In this document: piece by piece, positions 1 to 10,501 of the stretch
Position numbering within the stretch: position 1 is the stretch's first letter
Layout: each line of letters begins with the position of its first letter
Assembly (NCBI GenBank): GCA_029204225.1
Contig: CM055100.1
Location: 10,204,501 to 10,268,500 of the forward strand
Direction: 5' to 3'
From: Diphasiastrum complanatum
Taxonomy: Eukaryota; Streptophyta; Lycopodiopsida; Lycopodiales; Lycopodiaceae
Length of the DNA: 64,000 bases
Translations under genes and position numbers: made by a program
Notes under the pieces: model-generated
Told to the model about the DNA's origin: nothing
The model's database searches: none
The model's input: the letters and a program-made list of their open reading frames with translations, nothing else

Positions 1-648
1 GTTAGATTTTTTCATCAGATGTATGCCATTGTGCTCTTGCCTTAGATTTTTCAAGCATACTCTTCTTTGATCAATCTTGTGCAATCACAACACCTCAGTA
101 AGATCCGTAGGGTGTGTGGTGAAGTTTCACACGTGCTAAAAACTTCACAATATTAATAGTTTATCTACTATGTACATTTTCATTAATATCTTCTACGACT
201 GCTATCTAACATAGGATGAATCAAGTAGAGCTCGTGAAGATGTATAATCATATTGTACTTTGTCCCTAATCTACAATGATCATTAAATTGTATTTTCAGT
301 AGGAGAACTATCAATGAAAATATATATAGATCAATCAATGATCAAGTTATGAAGTTTTTGGAACTTGCGCACCTAGAAGTGCATGCTTCATACATTCTGT
401 ACTTTGATCTATTTAGATCAATTTTGATTTCAATCAAGAGTGTAATTATATATCACTTACTGTTTCATTCTTGCATTGATGTATTGATCATGTTCACTTC
501 AATCTTACTAGCTATCTGACACATTATTGATCTATCAACAAGCTCATGCAATCTCATTCTGCTGCTAATAACTCAGAGTATTCATCTCAAAGTGAATTGA
601 TCCAGAGCTTCTCTTCTAGACATCTGATCATCCCACCAATTTTTGACA
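1..648 (+). mobile_element. LTR of copia element K (left end outside window)
   Basis: The stretch opens with GTTAGATTTTTTC, probably the second base onward of a TGTTAG-type LTR start, and ends in TTTTTGACA immediately before a degenerate tRNA-iMet primer site at 649-661 (TGTTATCAGAGTT against the usual TGGTATCAGAGCC). A copia gag follows in the same orientation, so this is read as a 5' LTR. It holds no coding capacity. The left boundary is inferred because the window cuts it. Confidence 0.6.
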
Positions 649-661
649 TGTTATCAGAGTT
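649..661 (+). other. Degenerate primer binding site of element K
   Basis: TGTTATCAGAGTT matches the complement of the 3' end of plant initiator-methionine tRNA at most positions. It directly abuts the LTR end at 648. The mismatches fit an old, inactive element. Confidence 0.55.
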
Positions 662-790
662 TGTAGTTCAATAATCGACATTCTGTGTAGGTTATTTGCT
701 ATCTTGTTTCTACCAAGACATCATTTGAAAGTGCACAGATTGTCAGTACTCGATGTCGTTGTTTCTACCAACAACTTCTCCTATCCAAGA

Positions 791-1295
791 TAGATTCTAC
801 TTCTAGCTCATCTCTCATTGAGAAGCTCAATGGAGATAACTACTATCTTTGGAAGTTCAGCATAAGGGTAGTACTACTTGCAAAAGAACTGTGGAACATC
901 ATCGAAGGCCGTAAGATCAAACCAGAGGTCGATGTAGCTAGCATCACCATTTGGAGACAAAGAGATGAAAAGGCCTTTGCCATGATCACTCTCAATATTA
1001 ATGACTCTCATATCAGCCATATCAGGTCATCCCAGACTGCTAAGGATGCATGGGACATCCTAGATACCTCTTTACGACATCAGTGTTGTTACATCTAGAC
1101 TCTATTTGAGAAAGAAATTTTTCTTTCTCAAAATTTTTGAAGCTAACTCTATTTCAACTCATCTTGATAAATTCAAAAATCTTATGGAGCAATGGACTAC
1201 CATTGGACTAGTCATTGAAGATATCGATGCCATTATGACTCTATTATCGAGTCTATCATTTGCAGTGTATATTGATTTCTTGATCCATCATAAGG
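791..1295 (+). pseudogene. Ty1/copia gag remnant of element K
   Basis: Conceptual translation across frameshifts reads like the N-terminal half of a copia Gag: an opening of the type SSLIEKLNGDNYYLWKF, then KELWNIIEGRKIKPE, then AKDAWDILDT, and in another frame NSISTHLDKFKNLMEQW and DAIMTLLSSL. These are the usual landmarks of the copia Gag fold (UBN2-like) that packages retroelement RNA. At least two frame changes and a stop after the 'RHQCCYI' segment show it is dead. It breaks off near 1295, where opposite-strand sequence of another copia element begins, so the rest was lost or displaced by that insertion. Confidence 0.75.
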
Positions 1296-2150
1296 TGCAA
1301 TAGAAGAGAAAGAGTCCTTGGAGCTACACATATGTGAAGAGGCTCCACTATCAATATACCATAGGTCGTCCTTCTTGAAAGGAGTAGATTAGAAACTAGA
1401 GACCATAAGAGATCCCTCTCCATCACTTGCAATAGTGTCTTTCTTCTCATTGGTAATGTTGGCTTGCTTGAGTTGATTCTTCTTCTTGAAGCAATTGGTG
1501 GCATAATGCCTTTCTTGCCACAATAAAAGCACTTGATCTTCTTCTTCTTCCTTGAGCAAGGATGATGAAGCATTAGAGGAATCATCTTCCTTCTCATCTT
1601 TTTCTTTGGATTTGACTTTGTCCTTGCTTGAGGATTGTTGATGTTGGTTCTTGCTCCTCCCTTTGTGCTTATCCTTGGCAAAGAGACCTTTGCCATCATT
1701 ATGAGTGAGGGAGAGCTTGTCCATCCTCAAGAGCTTGTACTCTTGTCTTGATTTTTCTGAAATTAGCACACTTTGGAGAGCCTCCAAACTTGGTAGCTCC
1801 TCCTTAATGGCATAGGATTGGACAAGATTATCAAATTCACTTCTCAAGCCATTGAGAATGACTTGAACTAGCTCATTTTGATTGATGGAATCACCAATAC
1901 AAGCAAGCTCTCTATGAATATATTTTCATTAGAGACATTCATCTAAATGTAGTGGAGAGCCATCCTAGCCTCTCTTTTTGTATTTTTGAACCTCTTGAAG
2001 AACTTGTGGTTCTTCTTCAAGGCCAAGAACTATGTCCAGCACATCTTGAAGGATCAAGATGGACTCCATCCTCATTTTCCAAATTGAATAGTTTGAAAAA
2101 GGACAATCTTTCACTTGGTTCCAACAAGGATGAACCCATTGAAGACATTT
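1289..2150 (-). pseudogene. Copia gag with zinc knuckle, LTR family II, minus strand
   Basis: Read right to left, this begins near 2149 with an MSSMGSSLLEPSERLS-like start, continues as KEELPSLEALQSVLISEKSR and a basic Lys/Ser linker, then reaches a CX2CX4HX4C-type knuckle (CFYCGKKG in one frame, HYATNC in the other) and stops at about 1289 without protease or pol. It is homologous to the gag of elements E (50317 on) and F (25719 down). About 170 bp of the central gag is missing near 1925. Unlike E and F it keeps the full 'PSLEALQSVLI' segment, so it comes from a different lineage of the family. Confidence 0.75.
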
Positions 2151-2888
2151 GAAGTGAAGAAAAACTCAAAATGATGAACAATAAATGTTGCTACACACTC
2201 TCAATAGGATCCAATAATAGAGTACTATCTCCTCCTATGAAAGATCTTGCAACTATTTGTGAATTGATTCTCACTAGCTACACAAATCTCTCTAAAACAA
2301 GATCTATTTCACGTCAAATGATCGAGTATGGGCAAAGTTAGGATCAAACACTCTTAGCACGTGTGAAGTACACTAAGAAACCAAATTTGAGCCAAATACA
2401 ATGATATTGCATGGAACAAAATGGCTAAGATCTCAAAATAGTGCCTAGATCACATATAGATGAGATTAGTAAGCATACAACTGTGATTTTGGATCAACCA
2501 ATCAATCTCTTGACCAAACCAAATATGCCCACCCAGGTCTAGGTGCCCTACCTAACCCTCTTCAAAAGCTTATAACTTCTGATTGGCTCAACCAAATGGA
2601 ATGAAACTGATTGCATCAGAAACTAGACAAAAACAGCTTCAAAACAAGCTATCAAGCAAGATAAATGGATCAAGCATGAGAGGGAACTTCCAAACTGAAA
2701 TTGGATGTTCCTCACACGTGTCTAAGCACCTGATTCCGTACAGTGTCAGACCCAATCAATGTCCTTTTGATCTCTTTTGATCCAAAAATGAACAAGATAG
2801 CTAGGAAAATGGACCTTGACAATTTCTAGCTCAAGATTGATGAATAGTTTTCACTTAAATGGATCAAAATGCATGGTAAACTTAGGTA
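2151..2888 (-). other. 5' leader of the family II copia remnant
   Basis: This non-coding stretch lies between the gag start and the primer site of the minus-strand element. It resembles the leader of element E at 49573-50316, for example in the phrase on the upper strand TTGACCAAACCAAA and in CCTCACACGTGTCT. I see no gene in it. Confidence 0.6.
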
Positions 2889-2901
2889 GGCTCTAATACC
2901 A
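2889..2901 (-). other. Primer binding site, family II copia remnant
   Basis: The upper strand reads GGCTCTAATACCA, the reverse complement of TGGTATTAGAGCC. This is a one-base variant of the tRNA-iMet site. It abuts the LTR at 2902, placing that LTR as the 5' LTR of a minus-strand element. Confidence 0.7.
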
Positions 2902-3639
2902 TGTTGATTTCACACGTGTGGACTGTCCACAACATGTACTTGTGATCTCCTAAGCTGTGTAGATGCACCAAGATCAAGACTAGATTGAGATTCAAGATTT
3001 ATCTTTGAATCTATGGCAAAAACACACTACTACATGCATTCAATCACTTCCAACTCTCACTCACACGTGTGGGAAGTATTAAAAAATTATTCCAAGTAAA
3101 AACAAGCTGCTCTCCTCGAATAGAGAGAGAAAAACCATCATGAGTTCCCGGGTAGAGAGAGAAAGCTAGAAATCCAATGTCACTCAAAAATCCACACAAT
3201 CACCAAATCAATTAGATCCAAAATGATGAGTACAATGATACTAGTAGACCCACGAGATACCACTATGCTTAACTATGATTGGACCACACTTTATCACCTC
3301 TTAATCCTATTGGACCATTGATCCATGCACCTCTTAATTCTATTGGACTATATTCAAGCACACCTCATATTCCTATTGGACCTCACATGGTTCCACCTCT
3401 AAATCCTATTGGACCTCTTAGAATTCATCAAACAAAAGCATTACACTTGTCTACACTCTAATTGGCATGAGTTTAGCCTCGTACTCTACTTTGGCTCAAT
3501 AGTGGCATTACAAGTGGAAATGCATAATTTGCCATCTATGCCAGATTTGTTCCTATCAACATCCTACACCTAGATGCTTGATATAAAAAAATATAAGACC
3601 CCTATATCTAACATAGATAATCTTTTTCAATTCTTCACA
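2902..3639 (-). mobile_element. LTR, copia family II (738 bp)
   Basis: Starts TGTTGATTTCACACGTGTGG and ends TTCTTCACA (upper strand), parallel to LTRs at 22199-23024, 48734-49559 and 53000-53825. Inside it are the family hallmarks: a CACACGTGTGG palindrome near each end, two GTAGAGAGAGAAA-like blocks, and a stretch of short repeats built on CCTATTGGACC. Its outer end at 3639 directly abuts gypsy reverse-transcriptase sequence. It is somewhat shorter than the 826-bp copies elsewhere. Confidence 0.8.
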
Positions 3640-4815
3640 ACACTTGGACACAGAATATCAAACAGAGGAATAGAGGTCGATAAAGATAAAGTCGAGCTTA
3701 TGAAGAACCTCCTGATACCAACAAATTTACGTGAACTAAGAGCTTTCTTAGGACATGTCGGCTATTATTGGAGATTTATTCAAAATCATGCCTCTATTGC
3801 CGCCGCTCTTACGCATCTACTCAAGAAACAACAAAAAAAATACTTGTGGACAAATGAACAACAAAAAGTGTTCAAAGAACTTAAGCAAAGATTGATCAAT
3901 GCTCCTATTCTGAGACCACCCAACTAGTCTATTCTATTTCATAGTTATGTTGATGTTTCTGCATTTGCTATTGGCATCTGTCTAAGCTAGAAGGACGATC
4001 AGAAGAAAGACCATCCCATGTACTATGCAAGTTGACAACTAAGTGCCTAGGAGAAAAATTATTCGGCTACAGAAAGGGAAGCACTCGGAATGATTTTCAC
4101 TGTTAAGAAATTTTGACATTATTTGCTGGGATATGCTTTTATTTTTCATGTTGATCACTATGCTCTAAAGTATCTTGTGAATAAACCAGATTTATCAGGA
4201 CAAATTGCTCGATGTATTCTACTTTTGCAGGAATTCACTTATCAAGTAGAACTTTGCCAAGGAAAATATCATACGAATGCTGATTATCTATCGCAACTCA
4301 GCACGGGAAAAATTGAAAAATCAATTAATGATGATTTTCCAGATGAAAATTTATTTGAAATCTCATCTACTAATTCGTTATATTCTGATATCATTACTTA
4401 TCTCAAGGATCAAATATATCCGGAGGGATATGATTTGGAGAAAAAGACAATTTTTCAATATATAGTAGCACCTTATACCATTATTAACAATGTCCTGTAC
4501 AAGCTTGGTGCTGATCAACAACTAAGAAGATGTCTAGAAACTGAAGATATTGAAAAGGTTGTACAAGCCTTACATTCAGAGGATGTTGGTGGACAATTTG
4601 CATTAAAGATTACTGTTGATAAAATATTGACTGCCAAGTACTGGTGGCCAACTATGTTCAAGGATGTATCGAATTATATTCGTTCGCGTGATCCATGCCA
4701 GAGATCTGGAAAGCCAACAAAAGCACTGAATTGGCTGTTGACACCAATCCTACCTCTTGCACCATTTGAAAAGTGGAGGATTGACTTTATCAATCCAATC
4801 AAACTCGTGACTTGA
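3640..4815 (+). pseudogene. Ty3/gypsy pol fragment: RT end, RNase H, integrase N-terminus
   Basis: Order of landmarks: RT thumb region (GIEVDKDKVE, then ELRAFLGHVGYYWRFI and AALTHLLKK), RNase H (SYVDVSAFAIG, NYSATEREALG, HVDHYALKYL, then YHTNADYLSQL), a linker, and the integrase H2C2 finger (ALHSEDVGGQFA ... YWWPTMFKDV). It then enters the integrase core at PFEKWRIDF. Stops at 3927, after 'ICLS' and before 'HYLLGY' break it. It begins exactly at the LTR end (3639), so the palm of RT is missing. The remaining integrase core is absent downstream. It is related to the gypsy remnant at 44876-46000, but it is not the same piece. Confidence 0.85.
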
Positions 4816-5224
4816 CATACTCATTAGGGGATACTAGAACTCAAAATGGGCCCTTTCTCAAGATGTTGTTTTTGACTTCGCACGCTTTCAACGCTTATGT
4901 GTCCTAATGAATGGTGTCCATTTGTGACAAACTGTAACAGTGGTTGACGGACGGAAATTGTATTTAACTTTTTCAGCCAATTTTTTGTGATTTTCAAATA
5001 TCCCGCCGAGCAGAACAAACAATTGTGATTGGACCACAGTTACTGCTCGAATACTCTTATGTTGCCCGTCATTGTTCACTCGAGGTTGATTTGATGTCAA
5101 TAGTCATAAACTGTGGTTAACTAATCCTTATAGTTAAGGAACTTCTTGTCATTCATAGGTATACCTCTCATTTTCTTCATTCTATCTCTCTTTCTTGTCA
5201 TTCTTAGGTTTACCTTGCAATCCG
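4816..5224. other. No gene seen
   Basis: After the gypsy frame ends, this stretch has only short stop-rich frames and no motif I recognise. It ends at the 5' LTR of element A. It may be decayed gypsy sequence. Confidence 0.4.
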
Positions 5225-5925
5225 TGTGAAGAATTGCCAAAAATTGGCAAATCTAGCTTGATCAAAAACCATGTAGAATAGTGTAAATTGTGTACACAAG
5301 TGGGTCCCACACATGTGAGGCCATGATGCCACATGGGAAACCCATCCTAATGTAGGTTAGGTCAAGTCAAGAGAGTTGGTCATGTCTATTTGGTGGTCAT
5401 CCCTACTTTATAGGACCTACACCTAAGTTTAAGGTGAAAATTTGACCAACTAACTACCTACCAAGCATAACTCTAGGAAATAGACTAGGGTTTCATTTTA
5501 GGTCAAGGAGAGTGAGTTAACTTCCTTATTACATTCTGGAAATCCACCTAACTTCAAGAAGTAAGTCGAATTTGGTATGTATTCCCTCTCTCCATAGTGA
5601 GAAAAAAGAAATTTTTTGGAGCTCATTGGCAATCTCAAGCTAGTTCACTATGTACATTGAGTTTTTGTGATCCAAATGAAACCAAATCAATTTCTACTTG
5701 TTTCTCAGGTTGAAATCCGTACTACAGCCTGTAGTACACACGTGTGGGCTCGGATTTCAATGTTTATCAATGCTTTTGATTGTTAATGCTTGTTGTCTGT
5801 CAAACTGCCAATCTAGATCAACTTTTTTGTGTCTAGTTTTTTGATAGATTGTTAAGCAAGCATCCAATCACTCTTGTGGATCTTTTGTAGATCCATTTAT
5901 GGTCATAAAGTACAGTACTTTCACA
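5225..5925 (+). repeat. 5' LTR of element A (family I)
   Basis: The TG...CA ends are intact. It contains the block TGTAGTACACACGTGTGGGC, with a CACGTG core, and the near palindrome at its start, GCCAAAAATTGGC. The same family occurs as the solo LTR at 15041-15731 and as the shorter LTRs of element B. Confidence 0.9.
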
Positions 5926-5938
5926 TGGTATCAGAGCC
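5926..5938 (+). other. Primer binding site of element A
   Basis: TGGTATCAGAGCC is a perfect complement to the 3' end of plant initiator-Met tRNA and directly follows the LTR end. Confidence 0.9.
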
Positions 5939-6360
5939 AAGTACAAGAGCATAAGCCATTGATCTAATGCAAATCCATTTTTAGCAAGTTTTGGTGCTAA
6001 AAACTAGTATTGAGAGGGCAAGCTAGAATCTTCATTTTGGTGAGGAGATTTGATCCCAAACTTGGTAGGGGTCCAAATCAGTATTGTCCACATGTGTGGG
6101 CACCTCTGAACCTGCATTTAATGCATGTTATTCATTTGATCCAAAAAAATTCAATTTCTGAGCTGTTGGTGTAATTTTTGGTGGAGATCCTAGGATAATC
6201 TACCAAGATCATTTGCCATTGATTAGATTTGAATTTGTTTCATGAAATATAATTAATATAGGCTGAGATCAAGTCCTATTAAGGTTAAAAACAGGTCTTG
6301 AAAGTACACCAAGAAGGAAGAAAGAGATTAAGCCATTTTTTTGTCCAAAAATAGCCAGAT

Positions 6361-7113
6361 TTGTCCTCAATGACAATGTCCGAGTCATCAAATTGCATGC
6401 AAATTGTCCATTCAAGTGTGCATCTTGCAAGGGTGGTGAGCATTGGAGAGTCTACTATCTTTGAATACTTTTTGGAAAGTATTAGTAGACATGAGGTGAC
6501 TTGTTTCTTACCTTTAAGATTCATGGTGTTTATTACTTTGTATGACAAGACAATGAAATGGGATGCCTTGAAATCTACATTTGTTGTTGATAAAGCAATT
6601 TCATTGAATAACTATTTTTGTAATAGTTTGAATAGTGTCATAAAAGATGAAACATCATTTGTATTGGAAATCTTTGGGTCCACATGCTTTGAGCATGATC
6701 ATTCCAATGTAAGGACCAAAGATTATCCTATTTCAATGATAGGAATAATGGTAGTGTTTTTCTCTTCAAGTAGAGATTGTAGAATCTACTTGTTTTCAAC
6801 CAAAGAATTTGTCAATGGTGGAAATGTGATCTTTCAAGAGTGGAAGATTTGTAAACTTGAAGAAGCACCTTTGGATCAACACATTATTCAATTCATTGAT
6901 GTTTTGGAGTCAAGTCAAGTGGAGGAGCAAGCTCAAGACCCGAGGACTCCAAGAAGAACCTTGAGTATCAAGATGGAGCCATCTAGGCTCAATCATATGG
7001 ATCAAGCAAGACAAGTTGTCTTTGGCAACATTATTTATGCACTTAATATTTTAATTGATGTATCTTCAAGTGCACAAAATGCCTTGGAATCCATGGCTTG
7101 GCATGATGTTTAG
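6361..7113 (+). CDS. ORF X, unrecognised protein carried by element A
   Basis: An uninterrupted reading frame of 250 codons. The apparent first codon is TTG; the first ATG is at 6370 (MTMSESSNCM). I recognise no domain, signal peptide or membrane segment. Landmarks are SSVHLARVVSIGESTIFEY, a centre with KDETSFVLEIFGSTCFEHDH, and a C-terminal part EEQAQDPRTPRRTLSIKMEP. Element B (27970-29322) encodes the same protein at about 90% identity by eye, there fused behind the protease. A distant relative lies in elements E and F. It occupies the place of integrase and RT; the sequence after it (7124-7263) is a remnant of the RT-RNase H linker. Function unknown; a captured host sequence or a much-changed pol segment are both possible. 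Confidence 0.6.
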   Translation: MSSMTMSESSNCMQIVHSSVHLARVVSIGESTIFEYFLESISRHEVTCFLPLRFMVFITLYDKTMKWDALKSTFVVDKAISLNNYFCNSLNSVIKDETSFVLEIFGSTCFEHDHSNVRTKDYPISMIGIMVVFFSSSRDCRIYLFSTKEFVNGGNVIFQEWKICKLEEAPLDQHIIQFIDVLESSQVEEQAQDPRTPRRTLSIKMEPSRLNHMDQARQVVFGNIIYALNILIDVSSSAQNALESMAWHDV

Positions 7114-7123
7114 TTTTGAAGTG

Positions 7124-7263
7124 TGCTACATGTATATAGACACATTTATGGAACATCTTGTAAGGGATCCTCTAAGAGGTGGTGAAAGATCCTTCATGGA
7201 CATCATTCTCTATTGGAGTCTCAAAAGTTCCTTCTTTGTAGCTGGATTTTTTAGACACTTCTA
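7124..7263 (+). pseudogene. Copia RT-RNase H linker remnant in element A
   Basis: The translation FMEHLVRDPLRGGERSF followed by MDIILYWSL matches the sequence just before RNase H in copia pol (PMEHIVKDP..GDERSFEDITLFRSLIGS in element C at about 32560-32645 minus). It shows that the element's ancestor had a complete pol and that ORF X sits where integrase and RT used to be. Confidence 0.6.
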
Positions 7264-7314
7264 AAAGCTTTCATTGATCTATCAAGAGAGTTGTAAATAG
7301 ATCAAGCTAAATTT

Positions 7315-7323
7315 GAGGAGGAG
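7315..7323 (+). other. Polypurine tract of element A
   Basis: GAGGAGGAG lies immediately before the 3' LTR. It is the expected plus-strand primer of LTR elements, and the same sequence precedes the 3' LTRs of elements B, E and F. Confidence 0.75.
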
Positions 7324-8024
7324 TGTGAAGAATTGCCAAAAATTGGCAAATCTAGCTTGATCAAAAACCATGTAGAATAGTGTAAATTGTGTACACAAGT
7401 GGGTCCCACACATGTGAGGCCATGATGCCACATGGGAAACCCATCCTAATGTAGGTTAGGTCAAGTCAAGAGAGTTGGTCATGTCTATTTGGTGGTCATC
7501 CCTACTTTATAGGACCTACACCTAAGTTTAAGGTGAAAATTTGACCAACTAACTACCTGCCAAGCATAACTCTAGGAAATAGACTAGGGTTTCATTTTAG
7601 GTCAAGGAGAGTGAGTTAACTTCCTTATTACATGCTGGAAATCCACCTGACTTCAAGAAGTAAGTCGAATTTGCTATGTATTCCCTCTCTCCATAGTGAG
7701 AAAAAAGAAAATTTTTGGAGCTCATTGGCAATCTCAAGCTAGTTCACTATGTACATTGAGTTTTTGTGATCCAAATGAAACCAAATCAATTTCTACTTGT
7801 TTCTCAGGTTGAAGGCCGTACTACAGCCTGTAGTACACACGTGTGGGCTCGGATTTCAATGTTGATCAATGCTTTTGATTGTTAATGCTTGTTGTTTGTC
7901 AAACTGCCAATCTAGATCAACTTTTTTGTGTCTAGTTTTTTGATAGATTGTTAAGCAAGCATCCAATCACTCTTGTGGATCTTTTGTAGATCCATTTATG
8001 GTCCTAAAGTACAGTACTTTCACA
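7324..8024 (+). repeat. 3' LTR of element A (family I)
   Basis: Same length (701 bp) as the 5' LTR. The few substitutions seen include CTGCCAAGC for CTACCAAGC and GAAGGCCGT for GAAATCCGT. Confidence 0.9.
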
Positions 8025-9330
8025 ATTTCTACATTCTCTCTGATCTCAGCTTGCGTACTCGTATTTTCAACTAATGGCTACACATAATCGGAGACCAAGA
8101 GGAACCATTAATGCAATCAATATTTGCAATGAAAAAATGCAAAAGATCAATGGATACCAAGAATATATCGAAAATATCAATGGATCTTGATGCATCCCTT
8201 TGCAAAAGGCTCATTTTGAAAAAGAAAAAGATCAGATAACATATATAGAAGCCTTTGGAAAGGCAGGATAATGGATTTTAAAGTATCACCTGCCGGTCAA
8301 TCTATCATGAAAGTTTTAGTTCAGCATGCTTATCTTCACAATGTCGCGGGAGCGCGTGCGTAGGACTAATTTGTGTTCGTTCTCACTTCGTCTTCTTTAT
8401 CGCGAACAATTTATTGTCCTTTAATTTTCTTTAGTGCGTATCCATCAAATTTCGTTGAATGGCAATCAGTTCAATCGATTGCAGGAATAATCGATGTCAT
8501 ACATTCGGATATCGGTATTTTACAATATAAAGGTCATTTTCCAAAATCACTTTTAAAGTCATGAGTCTTTTTTTATGATCACATCTATTTTCCTGATAAA
8601 AATGGTTTAGTTGATAGATTAGAGCCATATCCTCTACCAGATTTTTCGAGTGAGGAATGGATTTCTCCTGATGCAGCAATTTCAGAAAGTTTTGATCTAG
8701 GCTATATATTGATATTCAAAGTATATTAAAATGTAGCACTGGATCAAAGAATAATAGATTAAGTTGGTATCTACCTTTTACTATTTTTGTTAATTTTTTT
8801 TTCAAATGCAATGTTCGGAGAACGAAAACAATGTTTATATATAAGGACTTGAGTGCTGATATAATCGTCGAGTTGTTGGATGATGGTTAGGATACAAAAC
8901 AAAATCAGCAAGTTGAGTGCACAGTGTGTTACTCATCCATGACATTTAGATATCACATCAAAAAACAAATGCTCACTTTGTTGTTGTATTATAGAAGATG
9001 GAGTAAATGCAAAAATGTTTGGAACCCACTTGATCAAGATTTTGGTATAAACCCTCAAGAGCAACTTCAGATAATAGTGAAAAGAAATGACAACATTCTT
9101 GCAATGGTTGAGGTCAAGGAACAATTTCGATTGAGTGGTGTAAAGGTACGTTATGCCATATAAAAATATTTCTTTTTTTCTATTTCTAAGTGAATCAATT
9201 TTGTAAAATATATAACTAAAACAATTTCTCTTGTGCAGGTAAGAGTAACGCAGGAAGAGCATATAAAATGCAAAGACATTGGAACATCCATCGAAATTGA
9301 AGATCCATAGATTATGAACTATGGAATTTT
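8025..9330 (+). pseudogene. Unrecognised broken coding sequence
   Basis: Several plus-strand pieces have protein-like composition but are separated by stops: MATHNRRPRGTINAINICNE at 8074, DVIHSDIGILQYKGHFPKS near 8490, LEPYPLPDFSSEEWISPDAA near 8620, and at 8924-9162 a segment ending MVEVKEQFRLSGVK. This last piece is followed by a plausible GT donor at 9146-9150 and, after an AT-rich gap, by CAG|GTAAGAG with VTQEEHIKCKDIGTSIEIED. This looks like one decayed, intron-containing gene. I do not recognise the family. Confidence 0.35.
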
Positions 9331-9398
9331 GTATTATGTAATACAATTTTTTGTATACATCATTTTTGAAAATATATGAACCACTTTTTCTATGAGGC
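9331..9398. other. Short AT-rich spacer
   Basis: No feature is seen here between the plus-strand fragments and the minus-strand cluster. Confidence 0.3.
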
Positions 9399-9399
9399 T

Positions 9400-9560
9400 C
9401 TTTCATTTCTATGATCTCCATTTCCATGGTGCAAAACACAATGTAATTGCAACTGGATAATATGAGTTTTTGATAGCAAGATTCATTGTCTCCTGCAGGA
9501 AATGCACTATCTCCATTGGGGAGATCTTCAGTCACTTGAACTCCAATGATCACTACAATC
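9400..9560 (-). pseudogene. Second copy of an exon-like segment (possible Ulp1-like gene)
   Basis: Read on the minus strand, this gives FK, a stop, then LKISPMEIVHFLQETMNLAI and KNSYYPVAITLCFAPW. The segment at about 10020-10150 gives FKCPKVSPMEIMHFRQETIK and LVIENSYPVAVAECSPP. The two are clearly duplicates about 600 bp apart. In this copy Cys has become a TGA stop. It points to a tandem partial duplication of the gene described at 9987-10480. Confidence 0.5.
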
Positions 9561-9986
9561 GACACTTGCCCTTGTTGAGGTCTCGTATATATCGTCTGTA
9601 TTTTTGGTGTTCATTGCCCTGGTCTATATTGTCTTTGTCTTGGCATATTTGGATATGTTCAGATGATGATCTGATCAAAGCTTTGTTGCAACAAATCTAA
9701 GTGAACTAATGACGCATGTTTGGATTGGTTGTGGCAAAGGTTCGATCAGATCATCGTTCTGAACTTATTCAAAAAAGACCATGGTAAAGGCAAGGCAGAC
9801 CAAGGCTATGAAAAACAAACATGTTGAAAAATAGTAGAAATTGAAGATGAATGAATCATAACATAAATTGATAGAGGAAAAAAAACCAAGTAAGAACAAC
9901 CATAGAAAAACTGTAACTATATTTCTATTAAAATTTTCTGTACATGTGTCTCATCCACATCAAGTGAGACGAATATTTAATCAATA
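9561..9986. other. No gene seen
   Basis: Only short stop-rich frames occur on both strands. It probably holds intron or flanking sequence of the duplicated minus-strand gene. Confidence 0.3.
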
Positions 9987-10480
9987 TCAACTATCTATGA
10001 TCTCTAAGTCCACTTTTCTAGTTGGAAGTACCTTGGGTGGAGAACACTCGGCCACTGCAACTGGATATGAATTTTCGATCACAAGCTTTATGGTCTCCTG
10101 CCTAAAGTGCATTATCTCCATTGGGGAGACCTTCGGGCATTTAAATTGAAAATAAACATAAACACAATTAAATGTAATTAACCAGAGATCAGCTAATAGG
10201 AATTTGTATATGAAAAAAACAAAAACACAATTAAAAGTAATTAATCGAATATTACCTCTTCCAGATTTGGAAGTCCATCTTTTAATGCAAGCCAATTAAA
10301 AAAGTGTTTGGCATTGCATACGGTATACGAATCACAACTGACTGAATCAACTGGCTGGGAGGACTGCAAACTCCAAATTTGAACATTATGAGATATTGGA
10401 TCAACGCGCAGGATGTAAGAATAAAATCTACAACAGAAACAAGCACGTGTCGAACCGATATAAAAAAAAAATAAAAACAA
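9987..10480 (-). pseudogene. Possible Ulp1/C48-like cysteine peptidase fragment
   Basis: On the minus strand a first piece reads SYILRVDPISHNVQIWSLQS, then SQPVDSVSCDSYTVCNAKHF and FNWLALKDGLPNLEEV, and ends at a GTAATATT donor-like site near 10251. After a short AT-rich gap comes KCPKVSPMEIMHFRQETIKL and VIENSYPVAVAECSP. The pattern 'Q...(V/D)SCxSYTV..AKHF' resembles the catalytic Cys neighbourhood of Ulp1-type SUMO peptidases, which several plant DNA transposons carry. The usual Gly after Cys is Asp here and no His or Asp catalytic region is visible. The family call is therefore tentative; the coding nature of the pieces is better supported because one is duplicated at 9400-9560. Confidence 0.35.
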
Positions 10481-10501
10481 TGGGGTCTAGAAGAACTCCA
10501 T

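Larger units (their letters stand above)
5225..8024 (+). mobile_element. Element A: complete small LTR retrotransposon (2.8 kb)
   Basis: Two 701-bp LTRs (5225-5925 and 7324-8024) lie exactly 2,099 bp apart, both starting TGTGAAGAATTGCC and ending ACTTTCACA. By eye they differ at about ten positions, roughly 98.6% identity, so the insertion is young compared with its neighbours. A perfect primer site follows the 5' LTR and a GAGGAGGAG polypurine tract precedes the 3' LTR. The 1.4-kb interior has no gag, protease, integrase or RT, only ORF X (6361-7113), so the element must have moved with enzymes from elsewhere. The flanks (ATCCG and ATTTC) do not form a target duplication. Confidence 0.9.

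Noticed and set aside
3279-3461. Repeated 60-codon frames with PIGPLIHAPLNSIGL at 3279, 22575, 49001 and 53267
   Set aside because: They lie inside LTRs and reflect short CCTATTGGACC-type repeats in the LTR, not a gene; no start context or conservation beyond the repeat.
6361-7113. ORF X as a retroviral-type envelope
   Set aside because: No signal peptide, no membrane-spanning segment and no cleavage site are visible, and it replaces integrase-RT rather than following pol.
7324-8024. Element A LTR ends as attachment sites or a MITE
   Set aside because: TG...CA ends, primer site and polypurine tract define an LTR retrotransposon.
8933-9565. Minus-strand 210-codon frame
   Set aside because: Only its right part overlaps real coding homology, and in a different frame (the duplicated exon-like segment). 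The rest has no protein character.
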